Assembly: GCF_030272615.1 (NCBI RefSeq) | Contig: NC_081413.1 | Coordinates: 101,323,239 to 101,387,238, forward strand | DNA from: Cryptomeria japonica | Taxonomy: Eukaryota; Streptophyta; Pinopsida; Cupressales; Cupressaceae | DNA length: 64,000 nucleotides | Direction of reading: 5' to 3' | Part shown: positions 56,050 to 64,000 of the stretch, one piece after another | How positions within the stretch are numbered: position 1 is the first letter of the stretch | Layout of the letters: every line of letters begins with the position of its first letter | Made by a program: the position numbers and the translations under genes | Notes under the pieces: generated by a model | Databases searched by the model: none | What the model saw: the letters and a program-made list of their open reading frames with translations, nothing else | Told to the model about the DNA's origin: nothing

Positions 56050-59000
56050 ATCTCATAGTAGTAATGTTTCATGACCGCAAACCCCTGAGCTCCCCCCACA
56101 GCTCTGCCATGGTCTCCCGTTGCATCATGAGCTCCTCCTGCAATGCAGCCTCTCTCTGGTGAGCTGCCTCCAAGTCCTCTAGCAGCTGGCACACTCGGGG
56201 GTGGTCAAGGTGACCAGCTGTGGCTTGCTATGTGACATCCACCTGCCATTGGAGGTCATCAACTTGGCTTTGGAGAGTGTCACATGCCCTATAGACACTC
56301 GTAGCTTGTGTCACTGCTTGATCTCTCTCTTCGAGGACAGAGCGGACCTCCAGCAAAGCCTAATCCATATGTCCCATCATGGTGGCCATTGTGTTTCTCC
56401 TTGCACCAAATCCACTTGACCCTCCTCATATCCTTTTCTCAATTGTGCTACTTGCTCGAACAAGTGGGTGTGTCTCCTTGTTGTCTGGAGGGGACGATAT
56501 GCATCTAGTAAAGGACCCTGGATCTGTACATTAGGGATGATCTTTGCAAGTTCCTGATGAATGAATCTTAGCTACTCAACAACGCCCTCTGCAAACACAA
56601 AACATCCTTCTATCAGTATCCATAACATCAAAATATTTGCATGTATATATATTTATATATCAAAGCATATATGAGAATGATTGAAATGTATAGATTGAAA
56701 TCACAATGCATACCAGGATCGCCCCTTTACCAGTCTGGATCTCGTGAAGGTGCCCTACAAGTAGACGCCCCCACAACTATTTCTAGTATTGGTGCCTGGG
56801 CTAGTGGTGCAGATGGTGGTATGATAGGCGATGGTGGGAGCCCTCTCACTACTGGTGTTGATCTCTCTAGGCTCAGGCTCCCCACTCATTGTCTCTGCGT
56901 TGGCCTCTCGCCCTCATCACTCATGGGGGATTGATCATCATTGTCTCCTCCTAAAGCTCCAACATCCCCTTGTGTTGCATTTGGTGGGAAGATCAATGCA
57001 AGCCCTACCATTCCCCACCATTTTGTGAAGTCCTGGGTGAATCTGACATCATCAATGTCTACTTGTGGTGTGATGTCATCATCAACACTCCCCTCGAAAC
57101 TATAACAAACATCTTTGAGGGTGGGTGGGGTAGGTCCTACGATCGCACCACGCTCCTAGTCAAATGAACATATGTGGGAGTGAGGGGTGGGATGGTTTAC
57201 ACCTAACCAAAATGTCACATACACTATTGCTATTAGTAGGGTGTCACGATGTGATCCTAGCGACTGAGCAGGAACCAATCACGCTATAGCTATGGGAGCT
57301 GGATGCAGTTTGTAGTCTAGACCCCCATGTCCAAGTATGGTTATTGAACGATGTCATTGATCCTAAGATGGTCAATGGTGACCCTCCAGTATGTGAGATC
57401 TCTAGTCTACCACTCGCTGCTCCATAATGGGTAATCATGTACCCTCAACATGTCTAGGAGAATCGGTACTGGGAATCCGACTAGTCATGTGCATGTGATA
57501 TGCTCATAGATCCAAACCTATAGTAAGGTGCACGCTATCAAACTCTGGTACTCATGGTGCACATAGTAGGAGAGCTCATAGTAAAGGTGTGTGAGCATGC
57601 TTTGGCCCCACGTGTACACAATACCACACTCCTCCATCTCCTGGATTAGCTTTGATCTGTGACCATTAGTCAGCACCTGGTGCGCCACGTTTGCTATCAT
57701 GATGCGTTGAACCAAGGGAATCAAAACTCGGCCCTAGCCCAATGCTCGCAAGTAGATGTGTCTGATCATGTCAACTCTCCGACTGAGGGCCCACTCCTAC
57801 TGTCTCCCTAACTCTACTCCTGACAGGATGGTAGGGGATACTCTTTACCCTTGGATAGGTAATCAGAGGATGTGGTATACATCAATCAATGTCACATTCA
57901 TCTCCCCTATAGGAAGATGGAAAGACATAGTATCTGCATCCCATCTCTTCATCAGGGCTAGCAACATCGATGCATGGAACTAGAACTCTAGTAGATGGAA
58001 GGTCCACCATAGTCCCACTCTCTTGAGTAGCCATCTATCCGCAACTGACAACTCTGTTGGCTTGATGATGATTGTAATGTATTCATCATATGTTGTCATT
58101 GATGAAACACTCACACACACACATGATTATATTGACGATGTAACTTCAATTGTTTACACTATCAACCGGTATGTTAGAGGTTATACTAAGAGGTTTATCT
58201 ATAACTGGTACTTTGTGTCAACCGGTATGTGTATAAGAGAAAACCTATGATTATACTAAGTCGACATCAAGATGAAGATCAATATGGAGATCAAGCAAAG
58301 ATTCAAGGACAACGGTTCATATGATTTACTCAAATCGGTATTTGATTGTTCCAACTGGTTCGGTAATTTTGTGATGAGTTACCATAGATCATGATGAGTT
58401 ACTAGCATCGACTGCTTGGTGGTAATTTTTGTGATGAGTTATGATCACTTGTCTAGATATAGTGCACCTAGGAAATGGTGTTATGTTTTTTAGAGGCCGA
58501 CATGAAATCATAAGGTTTATATATTGACATCGCAATGAATTATTTGATATAAGTGAAAGTGTTATGTTATGTGCAAAGGTAAAAAGAGTTAAGTTGCAGA
58601 GTATGCAGAAGAGCAGTGTTGAATATGTTTAGAAGGATATGATCAAGCAAGTATTGTGCGACTTAGAACAGATCAAACCAATCCTGTTGTTTTAAAACAA
58701 TTACAACATAATCAAATCCCCTAACCAGGTAAGCTCTAACAAGCTTCAATGTATAAATCCTCTAATAGGGTGATCCATTAGTTTGGATTCAAAAATCCTC
58801 CACCGAGGTTACTCCTAACAGGGTACTACCTTTAACAGGGTATAAGCTTCTAATCAAGCTTTGGGATCTCTAACAAGATTCGTTCCTAGTAGAGCACTTT
58901 GTAGACCTTAACTGGTCAGTTATCTATTACTGTAGATAGTTAACTTGTGAGTTCCATCTCACCGTGGTTTTTACCTATTTGGGTTTTCCACGTACAAACA

Positions 59001-59248
59001 CTTGTGTTATGGTGGATGCTTTACTTTTTGCGGATGTTGTTATATCATTTTGGATTGCATGCATTGTGTTTAAAAGTTTTATTAAGCTCATCTACCGGCT
59101 AGTGTTTGAAGTAGTTTTATTTTTGGTGTCATTGATTCACCCCCCCTCTCAGTGCTTTTCAAGTCCATCAAACTCCTTGGCTCGGTCCCGTAGTATCTAT
59201 AGTATATATCCTGAAGTATGCTCCCACATCTCAAACAAAGTCTGCACA
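56050..59248 (-). pseudogene. Plant mobile domain (PMD) pseudogene, split by an LTR
   Basis: On the minus strand, exon-like sequence starts after TTTTTGTGCAG (about 59235-59245, a splice-acceptor-like site), runs to 59176, is cut by the LTR at 59170-58055, and continues from 58054. The PMD signature is clear: LLALMKRWDADTMSFHLP, IGEMNVTLIDVYHIL, then MLTHLYYELSYYVHHEYQSL and DIVQ with PYLD. Many stops are present. After a possible intron (about 56730 to 56600), a coiled-coil C-terminus appears (LEERDQAVTQATSVYRACD). PMD proteins occur both as host silencing factors (MAIN/MAIL) and inside transposons; which kind this is cannot be told. Confidence 0.75.
58055..59170 (+). repeat. Solo copia/SIRE-like LTR inside the PMD pseudogene
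   Basis: It starts TGTTGGCTTGATGATG and ends TTTTCAAGTCCATCA, 1116 bp, with the perfect duplication AACTC at 58050-58054 and 59171-59175. It is related to the LTR at 5280-6471 and shares ACCGGT motifs, GTGATGAGTTA blocks and the C-run GATTCACCCCCCC near its end. No internal domain is present. Confidence 0.92.
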
Positions 59249-59249
59249 A

Positions 59250-60100
59250 AAACACAAACTTCTCATCATTCTCTATCAACTCTTTGATCTAGACAACAAC
59301 GCGTCCTTGAGACACCAACGCATCTCATGGATGTCGGCATCCCGAGGGGACTAACGCGTAGTTCTTGGGTGATAATGTGCACCCTAGATAGATGCATGGA
59401 GCTAGGACTCAGACACATCCCCTAAACGCCTACGCAACCCCAAAACTGAAAAATGCTAAAAAAACATGCATAAAATCAAGCCTACTAGTGCGATTCGAGG
59501 CATACTTGCTCAAGCTCACCGCTCTACTCCACCATGGTCTGAAGATCCTTGATCTTGCTCTCCCTATGCTCCTGTCTGCATGGAATTTTCACTTTGACTC
59601 TATACAAATCTCAACACAAATGGCCTTGGTGAATAGTAAAAATGACCCTTCCCAGGGCCCACTTTCAAGTACATATAGCCTAATTTTTGCCCAGAATTTT
59701 TCTTGATCATTTTGGGACAATTTTGGCTTGTTTTCCTTCTTCTTTTCCCCACCTCATTGGAGGAAAAAAATAAGGGGGCATATACTCTCCTTTATCATAT
59801 TTTTCTCTTCTATTCATACTAACGCTTCTTAAGCATTCTTCTCATCGAAGTAGATTCCTCTATTTTTCATGCTAAAACATCTTTGAATTTTGTAGTATTG
59901 GGGACATCACGCGAAATACTATGGTTTCTCATGGAGATTTGGGGGCATCATCCATTGTTGCTGAATTGACCTTTGCGGCCTCTATAGTATCCTTTTTGGG
60001 CTAAGAATTTATTGCATTTATTGCACTACATGAGCTTAATGAGTTTATCTTTCTGAAGCTACTTTAGTGCGCTTGATCCCTTGAGTTGATAAGTCCACTA
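59250..60100 (+). other. Non-coding stretch before a gypsy LTR
   Basis: It has no recognisable domain on either strand; short frames such as 59392-59706 show no motif. Being upstream of a polypurine tract, its right part is probably the internal end of the gypsy element whose LTR starts at 60114. The border with the PMD region is not visible. Confidence 0.4.
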
Positions 60101-60113
60101 AAGTGGGGGGAAA

Positions 60114-61190
60114 TGTAGTGTCCTAAATTGTTCCTAGTGCATTTATGACACTTATGCATGGCGCCCAGTGCATTAATGACAAACTCATGATCAAAATCTA
60201 CTCATGTTGACATCATGGCCCCCGAAGACAAGGACCCCCCATTTGCCTCAGAACCCCATTTGGGCCTATCTTTGAGAAGATGGTAGTGCGCTGCACAAAC
60301 GTTTGTATGTCGTGCTAACGTCATGATAGATTTATGGAATCTTGGATCCTACAATTAGTTAGACACCTTCCAATGCATTTCCCTTGGCTCGCTTTCAGTT
60401 GTAATGGCTCTCTGTACTTCTTTTCAGTTTTAAAAGCCCTTATTTGCTCATTTGAAGGGGTTCCTCAAGATTTTTTGGGCTCTCTCTTTCTCTATATGCT
60501 CTCTTGAATACTCTACATGCATTATCATACTCTCTATCTGCATCACTCTTGCAACCATCTTGCAACAACAAGCACGCATCTTGAACTTCATCACGCTCAT
60601 ATCTTGAAAAGGGGGGTTTGGCTACATGTCGTGTCTTCTCTTTATCATTTATCTATGTTTTATCCTTACATTCAATTTATCTATCATATATTTAATTACA
60701 TCTATAATATAGGTGCATTTAGCTTATCAATATATCATTTTTGTCTATTTGCAATAGGGGTTTGCTTCCATTAAGCTATAGTTTCTATTTGCATTTTTTC
60801 TTTTATCCAATACATCTGTATGGTTGTCCGTGGAGGTGGAAACACCAAAATGAGGGTCTGACTGAGGCAAACCCCTATACAAACCCCAGCATCCCCCCCC
60901 CCTGTATTTGTGTGTGCAAGTGAAAAATAGGTTTTGCGCAGCCGAAGAGGGTCATTGTAAATTTTTTGTGGGATGATGTGTTCTTTGGTCATATAGACAA
61001 CAACACGCCGCATTGGCGTTTGAGACTTGAGACCTCCTCATTTCTCTGGTATAATCTACTCTTAATTATGTGTTGTGTTGTTAGTTTAGATTCTTGTATT
61101 TCATCATTTTTGTGTTTTAATCATTCAACCATTTCTCTATTAGTATAGTTTTATTTTGTTATCCCCTGGCTCACCCTTAGCGCCAGTATA
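60114..61190 (+). repeat. Gypsy 3' LTR, right end uncertain
   Basis: TGTAGTGTCCTAAATTG at 60114 follows the polypurine tract AAAGTGGGGGGAAA (60100-60113). Its start resembles that of the gag-only gypsy LTR (TGTAGCGTCCTAAAATT). The end is not fixed; LINE-like sequence begins by about 61220. No coding sequence is seen in it. Confidence 0.6.
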
Positions 61191-61215
61191 AGTGAGGTAG
61201 TGGCAGATTGATTTT

Positions 61216-62460
61216 TTCTCTAGGATATATCATCTTAGAGGTAAAAAATCCCCTCCTCTATAATGAGCATAGGTAAAGTACCCCATGATGGAAGTAGACT
61301 CATCAACCTTCAGGAATTGACCAATCAAATTACCAGTGGCTTCATAACAAACACCTCTTGAATTGGAGAGGAAGATTAGGAATTTGAACCCACCCTAGAT
61401 GCACAAAAAGTGATTCCAAAAGGGGTATGAAATTTATAGTCCAAGGCTTGAGAGAGAGAATTCTCTCTACCAAATCTGCAAACCAAGATATTGCAACGGG
61501 GAATGATGCAGAGTAAAATCAAGAACACTGATCAACACTGAACAATAGAAAAACCAATCGCAATACTGGATCTCATAACTCGATTAAATCACCATGCAGA
61601 CCTCTAAAACTCTAGCTAAATCAACTAGATATGCTTATCTCAGCCTATAACTGACCTAAAATCAAGTTCTTGTCCTCCAAAGAAGAAAAAGAAGCTATGA
61701 ATAAGCCTTTATCAAAGGGGTAAATCTCAATCTTACTAACCTCGAGGGGCCACCAAGAACCCATAAACCAAAAATGAAGATCTAGTAGAGCAAGCTAGAG
61801 ACCAAAGAATTTGCAAACCAAACCCCTACAAAGGTATAACTCTTCATTATCCATCACATATTGACCACATGCCACCATTGTGGTAGATTGACAAAATGAA
61901 GAGGCCTAGAAATCCTTCAAGGAGTAGCAACAATAGACCTAGCCACTTAGGCAAAACTCCAAGAATCCCAACTTTAAGCCACAAGACTAGAAGCCCCCAC
62001 ATCTCCAACCCCAAAAATACCAACACTCCTAAATATAGGAACAAAGGAATCCAAAACCTAAAGGGGGAGGTCTAAACCCACCTTCAAGGGAGGGCCAACA
62101 AAACCATTGATAGAAAAGACAGAGGACATGCCAAAGCAAAGGACAAAGACCCCATTGAACCCCAAGCTACAAGCAATAGAGACAAGATTTGTCTATACAG
62201 ATAGAGGATGCGACCTCAATGGAAGGAAAAGGAATGGTAGAACTAGCTAATCTCGTGGGAGCTCCCAATGATGACCTAACAACACCAAATGAAGTAGCAA
62301 CAAAGACAGCACTGGGAGCCCCCAATGACATGGGAACTAGAGAACCAATAGACCTAGAAAAAACATTGAGAATGGATGACAAAGACCCATCAAGCACGAT
62401 CAATGAAGTTAGAGGTGATATATTTGAAATCAAGTTGAGCATAAAGTGACATGAGCCATT
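61216..62460 (-). pseudogene. LINE ORF1 fragment (DUF4283 type)
   Basis: On the minus strand, 61420-61220 reads WVQIPNLPLQFKR, a frameshift, then GQFLKVDESTSIMGYFTYA. This is the pattern of the DUF4283 RNA-binding domain of plant LINE ORF1 proteins. Upstream, 62450-61470 is compatible with the variable N-terminal part but holds many stops. The zinc knuckle, endonuclease and RT that should follow are missing where the fragment meets the gypsy LTR. Confidence 0.55.
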
Positions 62461-62580
62461 ACAAAAACCATTTTAATGTGCATTACTTTTATTTTACCTT
62501 TGTTGATTCTATCGCCTTTCATGGATGCTTAATTATTTCTTGAATGAATTAATGCATAATTGTTTGATATTTGAGTGATT

Positions 62581-62760
62581 GATATTTGAATAATTGAGGT
62601 TTGTATAATTTTTTGATTGATTGATTATTGTTGAAGGATTTATATTTGAATAATTAAGGCTTGTATAATTGTTTTATTGATTGATTATTGTTGAAGGATT
62701 TATATTTGAACAATTGAGGTTTGTATTTTTTTTTTATTGATTGATTGTTGTGGAATGATT
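62581..62760. repeat. Three tandem copies of a 60-bp unit
   Basis: Three consecutive 60-bp units share ATATTTGAA(T/C)AATT, AGG(T/C)TTGTAT and TTGATTGATT in register. The units differ by scattered substitutions. It is a small minisatellite with no coding role seen. Confidence 0.85.
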
Positions 62761-64000
62761 GATGTTAGTATGATTTCCTCATCTATAATCAACTTTAGAG
62801 TTAGGGATTCTTTTGTGGTCTTCTTTACAAACATCCATTTTAATTTTCATCACCTTAATTCTTTCAAGCATTTCTTCATCTTTCTAATGAAATTAATAAT
62901 GTATTATCCTATTCATAAATAAATATTATATTTTATGTAAACTATGTAGTGCCCCCTCTCTTTTGGCTTGTCAGACTTTATGTTTTTGAGCGTTCTATGT
63001 GGTTTCAAACCTTTTGGTGTTGGTCGATTTTATTTTGGATGTGATGTTTACCTATGTTCTCTGGATTCATATGTGACACTTATACTCTATGCTATGTGGA
63101 TTGTTAGAATAATGATGTTTTTCATATTGTTGATTATGATATGTTTATTTGATGTATCTACGCTCTGAGAGTTAGATGATTATTGAGATGGATTATATAT
63201 GTAATGTTTAGGATTTGATCTTGATGCTCATAGATGATTATTTTTTTTGGTCTTACACTGTATTTTATCTTTGATGTGTTTGGGTGAAGGGGAAAAGCGT
63301 TGTAGTGCTCTCTATGGGCAAGCTACTTTGCTTCCATTCCCTTTTATAGTGTGTTGCTATATGGTTTATATGCACATGTTCGACAGTTTGCTTATGCAGC
63401 TACAGGTATCGAGCATCGACTCCACTTGAATCTTCGGGTCTGAGCATTCTCTCCAACCTAATGGTAAAGTGGAAATCCGAGATATCAGTCAAACCCTAGA
63501 CACAACCTCCCTGTCAGGTTTCCTTGTGGTTGTAGTTAGTCTTGTTATTGTCAGTCCCATCCTTTTGTTTTCATGTATGTTGTTGACATTGTCTTCTTAG
63601 AGTTTGGCTTATGTTAATTAATTATTTTTGCAAAAAAGATTAATTTTATAATCAAATGGTACTTAAATAGTTTTGATTAATTATTTAATTAATTAAATGT
63701 AAATGGTGCAAGATTAAAATTAAATTGATTAATTAAATGTTTAACTTGGTATTTAATTGTACTCAAGAAATTAATTTTTTTAAATAATAATTAAATTGAT
63801 ATATTTTTTGCACACATAAAATAATCTATGTTATTGTTAAAAGAAATAATAATAATGATAATATTATTTTAAAGGGCATTTAATTATGTTATTTGCATGA
63901 TGGGAGTTACAAAACAAAATTAATGAATTTAATTATGGGAGAACTCTCGCATGCACTGGGAGTTATGTTTTGGGGAAAATTATTTCTCTTTGCTTTTTGG
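62761..64000. other. AT-rich sequence, nothing identified
   Basis: No domain-bearing ORF, RNA gene or LTR pair was recognised. From about 63610 on the sequence is rich in TTAATTAA-like blocks, resembling the starts of the LTRs at 14037 (minus) and 54284, so an LTR may begin here and run out of the window. Confidence 0.4.

Overview
The window is plant nuclear DNA from a large, repeat-dominated genome. The plant assignment is firm: Ty3/gypsy Tat- and Athila-type pols with extra RNase H domains, plant copia LTRs with an initiator-Met-type primer site, a plant mobile domain (PMD) relic and a DUF4283-type LINE ORF. A gymnosperm or similarly large, slowly purged genome is an inference from the depth of nesting and the many long decayed ORFs. 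No rRNA, tRNA, CRISPR array or clearly intact host gene was seen. Almost everything is retrotransposon, mostly broken by in-frame stops and a few frameshifts.

Layout. (1) 1-6471: 3' part of a copia/SIRE-like element with a tandemly duplicated 1.3-kb gag-plus-leader unit, a Lys/Glu-rich coiled-coil region, a polypurine tract and the 3' LTR; no pol. (2) An old Ty3/gypsy Tat-type element ('gypsy B') survives in three pieces, 6472-6533, 24166-25890 and 53119-53850, separated by insertions. (3) 6534-24160 (minus): a non-autonomous copia element with two LTRs and TSD GTTTG, encoding Gag, a zinc knuckle and a degenerate protease but no integrase or RT. Its 3' LTR was split by a complete Athila-like element ('gypsy A', 6852-19725, TSD ACCAT), which itself carries a copia LTR (10938-11404) and a minus-strand solo LTR (14037-15343, TSD GTATG). 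(4) 25891-53113: a 27-kb insertion in gypsy B's integrase (TSD CACCA). It holds a repeat-rich leader with a TIR transposon, a long unrecognised ORF relic, and Tat-type 'gypsy C' with its second RNase H upstream of RT. Gypsy C ends tail-to-tail with a long antisense ORF relic. Nested in it are a solo copia LTR (34502-34933, TSD ACCTT) and a complete minus-strand gag-only gypsy element (37168-45024, TSD AGAGT). (5) 53850-64000: microsatellites, a probable LTR inside a TA repeat, a PMD pseudogene broken by a solo LTR (58055-59170, TSD AACTC), a gypsy 3' LTR, a LINE ORF1 fragment and AT-rich DNA.

How the parts relate. The frames of gypsy A, B and C can be followed across the insertions, so most nesting is supported by reading-frame continuity as well as by target-site duplications. 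Three elements lack RT and integrase and would depend on proteins supplied in trans. The gag-only gypsy element keeps a long gag frame, its LTRs are the most alike of the pairs compared by eye, and its leader holds repeated hairpins around the palindrome GTGCAC.
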